From Bacteroidota bacterium (lineage in GTDB: Bacteria; Bacteroidota; Bacteroidia; Bacteroidales; Paludibacteraceae): 64,000 nt of DNA. Location of the stretch: positions 62,001-126,000 of the forward strand of contig JAEWUM010000015.1 of the NCBI GenBank assembly GCA_023459355.1, read 5' to 3'. Below, piece after piece: positions 8,655 to 18,161 of the stretch. The stretch's first letter is position 1. Every line of letters begins with the position of its first letter. The notes beneath the pieces are model-generated. The model was not told where the DNA came from and made no database searches. It saw only the letters and a program-made list of their open reading frames with translations. The translations under genes were made by a program, and so were the position numbers.

Positions 8655-11600
8655 ATGAACAAGTACATTTTGCTAATTTCCATGCTCACCATTTCTTTGT
8701 TGAGCTATTCCTATACGTTCAAAAAATATCAGGTCAACAATGGCTTGTCCGAGAATTCTGTACAGGTAATTTTACAGGATCATTTGGGTTTTATGTGGTT
8801 TGGAACAAAAGATGGATTAAACCGTTTCGATGGATATGAGTTTAAAGTATACAAATCTATATTCAACGATACAACAGCAATAGGCAATAACTTTATCCGG
8901 GCTATTTATCAGGATAACAACAACAATTTCTGGATTGGTACCGACAGCCATTTATATTCTTTCAACTACACTACGGAAAAATTCCAGCTTTTCTCCACAA
9001 AATCCGACCTGAATGAAAGCATTCACTCCGGGATACAATCTATTTGCAGTGAAAATGATAGCATTCTATGGATAGGCACAAGGAAACAAGGTGCCTTTTG
9101 TTATAACAGAAATAACGGTAAATTAAAGCAATATGTACACAAGGAGAATGATCAGTCCCTGAATTCAAATATTATCTGGCAAATTTTCAAGGATTATTCA
9201 GGTACTATCTGGTTAGGTTCACGGGAAGGTTTGAGCAGGTATAACCGTGAGACCGACAGTTTTTACACCTACACCTCCCAGAATACTCAAAGAACACTTG
9301 TCGATGATGAGATTTTGTCCATCAATGAAGATGCTGAAGGTAATCTTTGGGTCGGTACATGGGCAGGTGGACTGGCACGACTCAATAAATCTTCAAATAC
9401 TTTCGATTCGTATCTTAATTTCTCACAACCTCCCTTTGTGTCACATATTCGCTCAATTATGGAATATGACAAATCTACTCTATTAGTGGGTGCTGACGAT
9501 GGACTATACCTGCTGAATAAAAAAACCGGAGAGTCGAGCCGGATAGATAATTCCAAAGATTTCAACAGCCTGAGTGACCAGAATATTTATTCTATTTACA
9601 AGGATCATGAAGGTGGTATCTGGATCGGCACCTATTTCGGAGGCATCAACTATATGTCTCCAAATGCAAATATAATAGAACACTATTACCCTAATTTTTC
9701 CGACCATTCTCTGTCGGGAAAGGCTGTGAGACAGTTTTGTGAAGATAAGTCGGGTAATCTGTGGATAGCTACCGAAGACGCGGGATTGAACTATTTTAAC
9801 ACAAAAACCAAACACTTCAAAGTTTATCTTCCTTCCGAACGCCATAATAGTTTAAGCTACCACAATATTCACTCTTTGGTGCTCGACGACTACCAATTAT
9901 GGATTGGAACCTTTTCGAGAGGTATTGATGTCCTGAATTTGAAAAATAATACTTTCCGAAATTATTCATTCAGTAAAGATGATTCTTTATCTGTCAATGA
10001 TAATTGCATCTTTGCAATGTACAAAGACAGTAAAGGGGATATTTACATCGGGACACCTTATGGTTTGTGCAGGTATAACCGCGAAACCGACAATTTTACA
10101 CGAATACTGGAGGTATCGGCATTTGTTTACGATATCACGGAAGATTATCTCGGTTCACTGTGGGTCGCATCCTATTCTGATGGCGCCTACCGTCTTGACT
10201 ATAAAACAGGCAAATGGAAAAACTATCCATATCGACCGGGTAATAGTAAAAGCATTGCATTCAATAAGCTAACCTGTGTATATCTGGATGGAAAACAACG
10301 GCTATGGTTCGGGACTGAAGGTCGCGGAATTTGCAAATACAACTATGAAACGGACGACTTTGTAACTATCGACGAAAGAGACGGATTACCCAACAATGTG
10401 ATATACAGCATTCTTGATGATAAATATGGAAACATCTGGCTGAGTAGTAACCAGGGCATCTCAAAACTTAACCCTGCGACCATGGAAATTAAAACCTATA
10501 TGCGTGAAGATGGTTTACAGGGAAATCAATTTAATTATCGCTCAGGCTACAAATCCAAGGATGGTGTTTTCTATTTCGGTGGAATCAATGGCTTTAATGC
10601 ATTCAATCCTGATAACCTTACCGACAATACACATGTACCACCGGTGGTAATTTCTCTTTTCGAAATATTAAGCGAAGAAAAACCGGAAAGAGTCAAAGTT
10701 GCCGAAAAAATCAAATTAAAATATAATCAAGCATCGTTCCGTATCAACTTTGTAAGTCTAAGCTTTCAGGCTCAGGAAAAAAATAATTACAGGTACAAAA
10801 TGGTAGGACTCGACGAAAAATGGACTGACATTGGAAGCCAGCGTACAATATCATTTATAAACCTTTCGCCCGGAAAATACACCTTCAAGGTAATCGGTTC
10901 AAACAACGATGGCGTATGGAACGAAGAGGGAGCGAGTATTGAAATAACTATTATGCCACCATTCTGGAAAAGCACATTTGCTAAGGTAATTTACATTTTG
11001 ATCTTATTTTCATTAATTTACTATATCATCCAATCATATACCAAAAGAGTTCGCTGGAAACAAGAGCTTCATCTCGACCAATTTCAGAAGGAAAAAGAAA
11101 AAGAAATGTACGATGCAAAAATAGATTTCTTTACAAATATCGCGCATGAAATCAGAACTCCTGTAAGTCTGATAAAGGCTCCATTGGAGTGTATTGTTAA
11201 TTCCGGCGACGGAAACTTGGAAACAAAAGATAATTTATCTGTTATTGAGCGTAATACAGATCGCTTACTCGAGTTGATTAACCAATTGCTCGATTTCCGC
11301 AAGATTGAAGAAGACAGTTATAAACTGAAATTTACGCAAGTGAATGTGAAAAACGTGTTATCAGATATCTGCTTCCGATTTCGTCCTGCTGCAGAAAGCA
11401 AACATCTGAACATTATCCTGCAATTGCCAACAGAGGATATTTACATGCATCTCGACAAAGAGGCATTAATTAAAATTGTAAGCAACCTGCTTACCAACGC
11501 CTTAAAATATGCACTAAAGAAAGTCGAAGTAAGCTTAACAAAAACAGTCACGATAAAGGGTGTATACGTCGAAATAAGAGTCTGTGACGATGGTATCGGC

Positions 11601-12632
11601 ATTGCCGACGACATGAAAGAAAAAGTATTCGAACCATTTTTCCAAATCGAAAATAACGAGCAAACAGGAAAGAAAACAGGCACAGGAATTGGTCTTGCAC
11701 TGGCAAAGCAATTGGTAAAACGTCACAACGGTGAAATCTTTATCACAAACGAAGAAGGTAAAGGAACCGTATTTGTAGTCAAAATACCCGAACACGATGA
11801 GACCACCAACTCTATCAATCTCAGTGAAACAATCATTGAAGAAAACTCCATTGTCGAAGAACATGATATAACTGATTCAGATAAGACAACAATAATGATT
11901 GTTGAAGACAATGAAGAACTACGGGCATTCTTATCAAAGAATCTGGCAAAAGATCATCATATTCTGAGTGCATCAGATGGAGAAGGAGCTTTACTGTTAT
12001 TGGAAGAAAATGTGGTCGATCTGGTTGTCAGCGATATTGTCATGCCAATAATGAACGGCCTGGAACTATCGAAAGCCATAAAGCAAAACGAACAGTTTTC
12101 ACATATTCCGGTTGTGCTTCTTTCTGCAAAAACCAATACACAGACAAAAGTAGAAGGTTTAGAACATGGTGCCGATAGTTATATTGAAAAACCATTTTCA
12201 GTTTCTTATCTGAAAGCACAAATCAATAGTTTAATTGAGAATAGAATAAAGATTTTGGAAAAATTCTCCAGATCACCCATTGTTCCCTATGGGGCAATTG
12301 CCAGGAACAAAAAAGATGAGGTTTTTTTAGTAAAACTAAACAGGGAAATAGAACAAAATCTTTCCGATGATCAATTCTCAATTGAAAAATTAGCGATAGC
12401 CATGTCTATGAGCCAATCAAACTTTCAACGGAAAATTAAAGGTATTTCAGGGATGGTTCCAAGTGATTATATCAAAGTTTTTAAACTAAAAAAAGCGGCA
12501 CAGTTATTAAAATCCAAAGAATACCGTATCAACGAAATTTGTTACGTTATCGGTTACAGTCCATCCTATTTTACTAAATGCTTTCAAAAACAATTCGGGA
12601 TATTACCTAAAGATTTTGTTAAGGAAAAATAA
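8655..12632 (+). CDS. Hybrid two-component system sensor/response regulator (HTCS) controlling the PUL
   Basis: Single-protein two-component system of 1325 residues from the ATG at 8655. An in-frame ATG at 8616 exists, but the later one is followed directly by a signal sequence (MNKYILLISMLTIS) and preceded by GGAAAA. Order: periplasmic two-component-propeller (Reg_prop) repeats with recurrent LWIGT/GLNRFD motifs, Y_Y_Y domain (YRYKMVGLDEKWTDIG), one membrane helix, HisKA with the phosphorylated His in NIAHEIRTP (about His831), HATPase with NLLTNALKYA and GTGIGLALAK, receiver domain with Asp in VVSDIVMP (about Asp1127), and a C-terminal AraC-type helix-turn-helix. This family binds a breakdown oligosaccharide in the periplasm and switches on the adjacent susC operon. 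The ligand here is unknown. Confidence 0.95.
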   Translation: MNKYILLISMLTISLLSYSYTFKKYQVNNGLSENSVQVILQDHLGFMWFGTKDGLNRFDGYEFKVYKSIFNDTTAIGNNFIRAIYQDNNNNFWIGTDSHLYSFNYTTEKFQLFSTKSDLNESIHSGIQSICSENDSILWIGTRKQGAFCYNRNNGKLKQYVHKENDQSLNSNIIWQIFKDYSGTIWLGSREGLSRYNRETDSFYTYTSQNTQRTLVDDEILSINEDAEGNLWVGTWAGGLARLNKSSNTFDSYLNFSQPPFVSHIRSIMEYDKSTLLVGADDGLYLLNKKTGESSRIDNSKDFNSLSDQNIYSIYKDHEGGIWIGTYFGGINYMSPNANIIEHYYPNFSDHSLSGKAVRQFCEDKSGNLWIATEDAGLNYFNTKTKHFKVYLPSERHNSLSYHNIHSLVLDDYQLWIGTFSRGIDVLNLKNNTFRNYSFSKDDSLSVNDNCIFAMYKDSKGDIYIGTPYGLCRYNRETDNFTRILEVSAFVYDITEDYLGSLWVASYSDGAYRLDYKTGKWKNYPYRPGNSKSIAFNKLTCVYLDGKQRLWFGTEGRGICKYNYETDDFVTIDERDGLPNNVIYSILDDKYGNIWLSSNQGISKLNPATMEIKTYMREDGLQGNQFNYRSGYKSKDGVFYFGGINGFNAFNPDNLTDNTHVPPVVISLFEILSEEKPERVKVAEKIKLKYNQASFRINFVSLSFQAQEKNNYRYKMVGLDEKWTDIGSQRTISFINLSPGKYTFKVIGSNNDGVWNEEGASIEITIMPPFWKSTFAKVIYILILFSLIYYIIQSYTKRVRWKQELHLDQFQKEKEKEMYDAKIDFFTNIAHEIRTPVSLIKAPLECIVNSGDGNLETKDNLSVIERNTDRLLELINQLLDFRKIEEDSYKLKFTQVNVKNVLSDICFRFRPAAESKHLNIILQLPTEDIYMHLDKEALIKIVSNLLTNALKYALKKVEVSLTKTVTIKGVYVEIRVCDDGIGIADDMKEKVFEPFFQIENNEQTGKKTGTGIGLALAKQLVKRHNGEIFITNEEGKGTVFVVKIPEHDETTNSINLSETIIEENSIVEEHDITDSDKTTIMIVEDNEELRAFLSKNLAKDHHILSASDGEGALLLLEENVVDLVVSDIVMPIMNGLELSKAIKQNEQFSHIPVVLLSAKTNTQTKVEGLEHGADSYIEKPFSVSYLKAQINSLIENRIKILEKFSRSPIVPYGAIARNKKDEVFLVKLNREIEQNLSDDQFSIEKLAIAMSMSQSNFQRKIKGISGMVPSDYIKVFKLKKAAQLLKSKEYRINEICYVIGYSPSYFTKCFQKQFGILPKDFVKEK

Positions 12633-12769
12633 ACCAAGAATCATTTTATAAATCAAACATGTTTATTTTGATCTTGATAAATGCGCAAAGGACTCTTCTT
12701 TATTATGCATTAAATGACATTCGTTAAACATAATACGCAATTCTATCATGTCACGTTAAACTTTTTGAT

Positions 12770-12777
12770 TATTTTTG
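12770..12777 (+). promoter_or_regulatory. Putative -7 element (TATTTTTG) of asnS
   Basis: Matches TAnnTTTG, 85 bases before the asnS ATG. No well-placed -33 TTTG. The rest of 12633-12861 shows no gene. Confidence 0.4.
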
Positions 12778-12861
12778 TGGTCAATTTGAATTTCTAACGA
12801 TAATTTATTCAGTAACTTATCTGCAGAAAATATGACTTATCATTAATTTCGTATAAAAAAG

Positions 12862-14259
12862 ATGACCAGAACTGTAATTTCAGCCGCTCTCAACAGATCC
12901 GACTTCGGCGTTGATGTAAATATTAAAGGATGGGTGAGAACCCGCCGCGGTAACAAAAACGTGAGCTTTATCGCACTCAATGATGGATCCACCATCAATA
13001 ATATCCAGGTTGTAGTTGACAATGAAAAGTTTGGAGAAGAGTACCTCAAACCGATTACTACCGGCGCTTGTATCAGTGTAACCGGCAAACTGACTGAATC
13101 ACTCGGAAAAGGTCAGTCAGTTGAAATTCATGCAGACAAAATCGAGATTTACGGCACTGCCGACCCTGAAACTTACCCGCTTCAGAAAAAGGGACATACG
13201 CTCGAATTCCTCCGGGAAATAGCGCATTTGCGTCCGAGGACAAATACTTTCGGAGCGATTTTTCGCATTCGTCACCACATGTCGATGGCCATTCATACTT
13301 TCTTCCACGAAAGGGGTTTCTTTTATTTCCACACACCGATTATAACGGGTTCTGACTGTGAAGGTGCCGGTCAAATGTTCCAGGTAACAACCATGAACCT
13401 GTATGATTTGAAAAAAGATGAAAATGGTTCGATAGACTACGATAACGATTTCTTTGGAAAACAAACCAGTCTGACTGTTTCAGGACAACTCGAAGGGGAG
13501 CTCGCCGCCATGGCAATGGGTGCTATCTACACCTTCGGTCCGACATTCCGCGCCGAAAACTCCAATACGCCCCGTCATCTGGCTGAATTCTGGATGATAG
13601 AACCGGAAGTAGCTTTCAACGAGATTGCCGAAAATATGCAACTGGCGCAGGACTTTATTCAGTATTGTATACGTTGGGCATTGGAAAATTGTCAGGATGA
13701 TCTGAAATTTCTGAATGAAATGTATGATAAAGAATTGATAGAAAGGTTAAACTTTGTTGTCAGCAATGATTTCAAACGACTCACTTACACCGAAGGAATT
13801 AAAATTCTGGAAGAGGCTGTTGCCAACGGTGTGAAGTTTGAATTCCCTGTTGGTTGGGGTATCGACTTGCAATCGGAACACGAACGCTACCTGGTGGAAA
13901 AACATTTCAAAAAACCGGTAATCCTGACCGATTATCCGAAAGAAATTAAATCATTCTACATGAAGCAAAACGATGATGGCAGGACGGTTCGCGCTATGGA
14001 TGTGCTTTTCCCGAAGATTGGGGAAATCATTGGCGGTTCTCAAAGGGAAGAGGACTACACCAAGCTTAAAACCCGCGCAGCAGAAATGGATGTACCTGAA
14101 AAAGACATCTGGTGGTACCTGGATACCCGTCGTTTCGGAACTGCCCCTCACGCTGGCTTCGGACTGGGCTTCGAACGATTGATGTTATTTGTGACCGGTA
14201 TGACCAATATCCGCGACGTAATTCCGTTCCCCAGAACACCGAACAATGCAGAGTTTTAA
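12862..14259 (+). CDS. asnS: Asparagine--tRNA ligase
   Basis: A 465-residue class IIb aminoacyl-tRNA synthetase that charges tRNA-Asn with asparagine in the cytoplasm. An N-terminal OB-fold anticodon-binding domain (about residues 12-105, GWVRTRRGNKNVSFIALNDG) is followed by the catalytic core. Motif 1 precedes FFYFHTPIITGSDCEGAG; motif 2 is FGPTFRAENSNTPRHLAEFWM; motif 3 is GFGLGFERLMLFVTGM near the end. The phrase SDCEGAGQMFQVTT is typical of AsnRS rather than AspRS. Length fits the family. A palindrome 29 bases past the stop probably ends the transcript. Confidence 0.97.
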   Translation: MTRTVISAALNRSDFGVDVNIKGWVRTRRGNKNVSFIALNDGSTINNIQVVVDNEKFGEEYLKPITTGACISVTGKLTESLGKGQSVEIHADKIEIYGTADPETYPLQKKGHTLEFLREIAHLRPRTNTFGAIFRIRHHMSMAIHTFFHERGFFYFHTPIITGSDCEGAGQMFQVTTMNLYDLKKDENGSIDYDNDFFGKQTSLTVSGQLEGELAAMAMGAIYTFGPTFRAENSNTPRHLAEFWMIEPEVAFNEIAENMQLAQDFIQYCIRWALENCQDDLKFLNEMYDKELIERLNFVVSNDFKRLTYTEGIKILEEAVANGVKFEFPVGWGIDLQSEHERYLVEKHFKKPVILTDYPKEIKSFYMKQNDDGRTVRAMDVLFPKIGEIIGGSQREEDYTKLKTRAAEMDVPEKDIWWYLDTRRFGTAPHAGFGLGFERLMLFVTGMTNIRDVIPFPRTPNNAEF

Positions 14260-14287
14260 TTGTTATATCCTCTGCTATAACAAGAAT

Positions 14288-14321
14288 TAAACCTGACAGG
14301 TTTTAAAAACCTGTCAGGTTT
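14288..14321. repeat. Dispersed palindrome, copy 1 (probable terminator of asnS)
   Basis: Near-perfect inverted repeat with the core ACCTGACAGGTTTT and its reverse complement, able to form a stem of about 14 bp. The same core recurs at 18117-18149 and 52741-52772. All three copies lie just past gene 3' ends, as expected of transcription terminators carried by a repeat family. Confidence 0.8.
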
Positions 14322-14362
14322 ATGAACAAAACAAAATAAAAATACAAAATTCCAATATAGAT

Positions 14363-16207
14363 ATGGAAAAACACAAAACAACCGAGCTGGAAAGTGTGGT
14401 TATCCGTTTCACGGGTGACTCGGGCGATGGTATGCAACTTACCGGAACATTATTTTCCAACTTATCGGCAATTCTGGGAAATGAAATTTCCACTTTTCCT
14501 GACTTCCCTTCTGAAATCCGCGCACCTCAGGGAACGCTCGGAGGGGTATCCGGTTTTCAGGTACACCTGGGTTCAGGCAAAATTTATACACCGGGCGACG
14601 ATGCAGATGTAATGGTTGCCATGAATCCTGCCGCCCTGAAAGTAAATGCCAAAGGTCTTAAAAAACACGGTGTGCTTATTTTTGATGCGGATTCTTTCAG
14701 CAAAAGAGATTTGGAAAAAGCCGAATTTAAAACTGAAAATCCGTTTGAGGAACTTGGCATGTCGGACACTATACAATTGGTTCCGGTTCCGTTGACCTCC
14801 ATTACCCAGGATAGTCTGAAAGACTTCGAAATGGATAATAAAACGGTCATGCGGAGTAAGAACATGTTCGCACTTGGGCTGATTTGCTGGCTCTTCAATC
14901 GCCCCATCGATCAGGCCATGCATTTTCTGACTGATAAATTCAAGAAGAAACCTGACATCCTGCAGGCCAACCTGAAAGTGCTGACTGATGGTTTCAATTA
15001 TGGTAATAACATCCATCTTTCTTTAACAACCTATTTAGTTGATAAATCGGAGGAAACTCCAAAAGGTAAATACACCAGCATCAATGGGAACAAGGCTACT
15101 GCCTGGGGATTGATAGCCGCTGCGAAGAAGGCCGGACTTGAACTCTTTCTGGGAAGTTATCCTATTACGCCGGCTTCGGACATCATGCACGAACTGGCGC
15201 TCAGAAAAGACATGGGTGTAAAAGTGGTACAGGCAGAAGATGAAATTGCCGGTATAACCACAGCGCTCGGAGCATCGTTTGCTGGCTCACTGGCAGCAAC
15301 GAATACATCAGGACCGGGATTGGCTTTAAAAACGGAAGCAATCGGACTGGCCGTAATGGCCGAGTTGCCTATCGTTATTATCGATGTAATGCGTGGGGGA
15401 CCTTCAACCGGTTTGCCGACCAAAACAGAACAAACCGACTTGTTACAAGCTATCTATGGCAGAAACGGCGAGAGCCCCGTTGTCGTGATGGCTGCTTCTA
15501 CTCCGGCAAATTGCTTCCATTATGCATATATGGCTTCCAAAATCGCCTTGGAGCACATGACACCGGTAATTCTGCTAACTGATGCCTTCATTGGAAACGG
15601 TTCTTCGCTTTGGAAATTACCCAAATTAGCCGGCTTACCGCAAATTCAGCCTAATTTTGCCAAACCCGGCATGGAAGGCCTGAAGGTTACTGCCCGCGAT
15701 CAGGAAACGAAGGTGCGTTACTGGACCATCCCGGGAACACCCGGATTTGAACAAAGAAACGGTGGTCTTGAAAAAGATTATGATTCAGGAGCCATTTCAA
15801 CCGACCCTCTAAATCACCAAAAAATGGTTGATACCCGTCAGGCGAAAATCGATTATATCTCGAACGTAATTCCGGATGTGAAAGTCGAAGGAAATCCTGA
15901 TGCCGACTTATTGGTTGTTGGTTGGGGGTCTACACAGGGTCACCTGATATCAGCCGTCAACAGCATCAACAAAACCGGGAAAAAAGTAGCGCTGGCACAC
16001 TTTAATTACATCAATCCCTTGCCCAAAAATACTGCTGAGGTGATTAAAAAGTATAAAAAGGTGGTTGTATGCGAGTTGAACAGTGGACAGTTTGCTTCGT
16101 TCCTGCGAACAAAAGTACCAGGCGAATATCTACAGTACAACAAGGTTCAGGGACAACCATTTTCTGCTTCCGAACTGGAAGACCACATCAGTTCACTTTT
16201 AAAATAA
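14363..16207 (+). CDS. korA: 2-oxoacid:ferredoxin oxidoreductase, fused gamma/alpha subunit (2-oxoglutarate type)
   Basis: A 614-residue subunit. The N-terminal gamma domain (about residues 10-200, starting IRFTGDSGDGMQLTG) is fused to the alpha pyrimidine-binding domain (about 215-500, with GSYPITPASDIMHELA and a conserved central block MRGGPSTGLPTKTEQTDL), followed by the C-terminal transketolase-like domain. With the beta subunit directly downstream (6 bases apart) it oxidatively decarboxylates a 2-oxoacid to the acyl-CoA and reduces ferredoxin. The gamma-alpha fusion without a linked ferredoxin-like delta subunit is the KorAB/OorAB style found in Bacteroidota; 2-oxoglutarate is the likeliest substrate, but 2-oxoisovalerate or pyruvate cannot be excluded by eye. 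Confidence 0.9.
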   Translation: MEKHKTTELESVVIRFTGDSGDGMQLTGTLFSNLSAILGNEISTFPDFPSEIRAPQGTLGGVSGFQVHLGSGKIYTPGDDADVMVAMNPAALKVNAKGLKKHGVLIFDADSFSKRDLEKAEFKTENPFEELGMSDTIQLVPVPLTSITQDSLKDFEMDNKTVMRSKNMFALGLICWLFNRPIDQAMHFLTDKFKKKPDILQANLKVLTDGFNYGNNIHLSLTTYLVDKSEETPKGKYTSINGNKATAWGLIAAAKKAGLELFLGSYPITPASDIMHELALRKDMGVKVVQAEDEIAGITTALGASFAGSLAATNTSGPGLALKTEAIGLAVMAELPIVIIDVMRGGPSTGLPTKTEQTDLLQAIYGRNGESPVVVMAASTPANCFHYAYMASKIALEHMTPVILLTDAFIGNGSSLWKLPKLAGLPQIQPNFAKPGMEGLKVTARDQETKVRYWTIPGTPGFEQRNGGLEKDYDSGAISTDPLNHQKMVDTRQAKIDYISNVIPDVKVEGNPDADLLVVGWGSTQGHLISAVNSINKTGKKVALAHFNYINPLPKNTAEVIKKYKKVVVCELNSGQFASFLRTKVPGEYLQYNKVQGQPFSASELEDHISSLLK

Positions 16208-16213
16208 TGCATC

Positions 16214-17242
16214 ATGGAAACAATTCAGAAAAATCAGGAAATTCAATATACCGCCAAAGATTTTAAAAGCGATCAGTATGTACGCTGGTGTCCGGCTTGT
16301 GGTGACTACGCGATTCTGTCCTCTCTCCAAAAGGTGATGGCCGAATTAGGCGTCCCTCCTGCCAACACGGCTGTTATCTCCGGTATCGGCTGCTCTTCCC
16401 GTCTGCCTTATTATATAAGTGGTTACGGTTTTCATACCATCCACGGTCGAGGTGCCGCAGTGGCTACCGGTGTGAAAGTAGCAAACCCGGATCTTACGGT
16501 TTGGCAAATCACCGGTGATGGTGACTGCTTGGCTATCGGAGGAAATCATTTTATCCACAGCGTGCGCCGTAACATCGATATCAACGTATTGATTTTCAAC
16601 AACCAAATTTACGGATTAACAAAAGGCCAGTTTTCACCGACAACACCTAAAGGATTTAAAACCAAATCATCTCCATACGGCACTGTAGAACAATCATTCC
16701 GTCCGGGAGAATTAACAATCGGAGCCAGAGGGTCTTTCTTCGGAAGGGTGTTGGATGTCGATCTCAAATCATCCCAAATGACCATGATGGCTGCCGCACA
16801 ACACAAAGGCACCTCAGTGGTTGAATGTCTCGTGAACTGCATTATCTTCAATGATGGTGCCCACGGATGGCTTTCAGAAAAAACGTCGCGTGAAGACAGA
16901 ATCATCGTATTGGAGCACGGTCAGAAAATGATCTTTGGAAAAGAGAGAAACAAGGGGCTTGTTCTTGATGGTTTCAACCTGAAAGTAGTTACCATCGGCG
17001 AAAATGGTGTTACCGAAGATGACATCCTGACACACGATGCAAAAACCCAGGATCCAACGCTGCATCTGAAACTGATTTACATGGAAGGTCCTGATTTCCC
17101 CATTGCGTTAGGGGTTATCAGAGATGTTCCCGCTGAAACCTACAACGATGCCCTTGTCAACCAAATAGCCAAAGAACAGGAAAAATCAAGCATCAAAACT
17201 TTCGATGACCTGATTGATTCTTTGGAGCAGTGGGAGGTGTAG
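16214..17242 (+). CDS. korB: 2-oxoacid:ferredoxin oxidoreductase, beta subunit
   Basis: A 342-residue partner of the preceding alpha subunit. The start shows YVRWCPACGDYAIL with Cys26 and Cys29, part of the cysteine set for the proximal [4Fe-4S] cluster. The thiamine diphosphate/Mg motif follows at about 95-106 (GDGDCLAIGGNH) with the paired asparagine NNQIYGLTKGQ. The holoenzyme feeds reduced ferredoxin into anaerobic metabolism and, run in reverse, can supply 2-oxoglutarate. The last 50 bases overlap tail-to-tail with the eIF1-like gene on the other strand. Confidence 0.92.
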   Translation: METIQKNQEIQYTAKDFKSDQYVRWCPACGDYAILSSLQKVMAELGVPPANTAVISGIGCSSRLPYYISGYGFHTIHGRGAAVATGVKVANPDLTVWQITGDGDCLAIGGNHFIHSVRRNIDINVLIFNNQIYGLTKGQFSPTTPKGFKTKSSPYGTVEQSFRPGELTIGARGSFFGRVLDVDLKSSQMTMMAAAQHKGTSVVECLVNCIIFNDGAHGWLSEKTSREDRIIVLEHGQKMIFGKERNKGLVLDGFNLKVVTIGENGVTEDDILTHDAKTQDPTLHLKLIYMEGPDFPIALGVIRDVPAETYNDALVNQIAKEQEKSSIKTFDDLIDSLEQWEV

Positions 17243-17570
17243 GAAAATTAATGCGCTTAACTTTGTAGCCGAGTTCCGTCAGGAGCCCGGCTATTTTTTC
17301 GCGGAAATCTCCCTGTATCAGAATCTCTCCGTCACGCGAAGATCCTCCTGAACTGCATTTAACCTTCAACGTTTTGGCTAATTCTTTCAATTCATCATCA
17401 GTTCCTTCAAATTGAGAAATGATAGTTGCCGGCTTGCCATTGCGTTTATCCATTTCAACACGCAACGGCTCCTGCTGACGTTTTTTTACAGGCTCATCAT
17501 TTACAACAGGTATCTCCTCGCCTTCAGGTAAATCCTGTTTCATCGCGTTTAATTTATCTCTCCAGTCCAT
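17193..17570 (-). CDS. SUI1/eIF1-like translation factor (YciH family)
   Basis: A 125-residue protein with a SUI1 domain in the C-terminal two thirds (KRNGKPATIISQFEGTDDE, LAKTLKVKCSSGGSSRDG, EILIQGDFREKIAGLL, LGYKVKRI). This fold matches archaeal and eukaryotic initiation factor 1; bacterial versions are thought to influence start-site fidelity, though their role is not settled. The N-terminal 45 residues are charged and probably disordered. The last 15 or so residues extend past the usual family end because the frame runs into the antisense of korB; the overlap is 50 bases. The start overlaps the methyltransferase gene upstream by 17 bases, so the two are likely co-transcribed. Confidence 0.87.
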   Translation of the reverse strand: MDWRDKLNAMKQDLPEGEEIPVVNDEPVKKRQQEPLRVEMDKRNGKPATIISQFEGTDDELKELAKTLKVKCSSGGSSRDGEILIQGDFREKIAGLLTELGYKVKRINFPTPPTAPKNQSGHRKF

Positions 17571-18096
17571 GACGCAATTTTTTAAATAATTCCCAAATAA
17601 TAATGCCTCCGGTCACACTCACGTTCAACGAATGCTTGGTTCCGTATTGCGGAATCTCGACACAACCATCGCATAAATCAATGACCATTTGTTGCACCCC
17701 CTTCACTTCATTTCCAAACACCACCGCGATCTTTTGGTTTCTTTCAAGCGTTAAATCCGGTAAGAGGGTGCTTCCTTCAGCCTGCTCGATGGCCAGAACT
17801 GTATATCCATTTGCTTTAAGTTTCTCAACGGCGTCACAGGTGTCTTCAAAATAAGTCCAGCTCACCGTATTTTCCGCTCCCAATGCTGTTTTATGAATTT
17901 CAGGGTGAGGAGGAGTAGAGGTGATACCACACAGGTAAATCGACTCAATTAAAAAAGCATCTCCCGTTCGAAATACCGAACCTACATTGTGCAAACTCCT
18001 GATGTTATCCAGCACAACCACCAGGGGTGTTTTTGTTTCTTGCTGAAATTCATCCGGAGTTAACCGGTTTAATTCTGTTATTTTAAGTTTTCTCAT
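17554..18096 (-). CDS. TrmH/SpoU-family RNA 2'-O-methyltransferase
   Basis: A 180-residue SPOUT (trefoil-knot) methyltransferase. The three SpoU motifs are visible: motif 1 LDNIRSLHNVGSVFRTGDAF near residue 32, motif 2 KIAVVFGNEVKGV near 122, and motif 3 EIPQYGTKHSLNVSVTGG near 147. It lacks an N-terminal substrate-binding domain, so it is the minimal form close to TrmL/TrmH; whether the target is tRNA or rRNA cannot be decided here. It is followed by the eIF1-like gene with a 17-base overlap. Confidence 0.88.
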   Translation of the reverse strand: MRKLKITELNRLTPDEFQQETKTPLVVVLDNIRSLHNVGSVFRTGDAFLIESIYLCGITSTPPHPEIHKTALGAENTVSWTYFEDTCDAVEKLKANGYTVLAIEQAEGSTLLPDLTLERNQKIAVVFGNEVKGVQQMVIDLCDGCVEIPQYGTKHSLNVSVTGGIIIWELFKKLRHGLER

Positions 18097-18116
18097 TGAT
18101 TTGTTTTACATCAACA

Positions 18117-18149
18117 AGACCTGTCAGGTTTTAAAAACCTGACAGGTCT
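18117..18149. repeat. Dispersed palindrome, copy 2 (probable terminator)
   Basis: Palindrome with the core ACCTGTCAGGTTTT and its reverse complement, about 16 bp per arm with no real loop. It lies 12 bases past the S41 protease stop codon (minus strand), so it probably ends that transcript before the methyltransferase gene. Same family as 14288-14321 and 52741-52772. Confidence 0.8.
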
Positions 18150-18161
18150 AAAAATGATTGA

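Noticed and set aside
17193..17242. Overlap of korB and the eIF1-like gene as evidence for a frameshift
   Set aside because: Both frames are intact up to the family ends; only the eIF1-like protein has a short extra tail.
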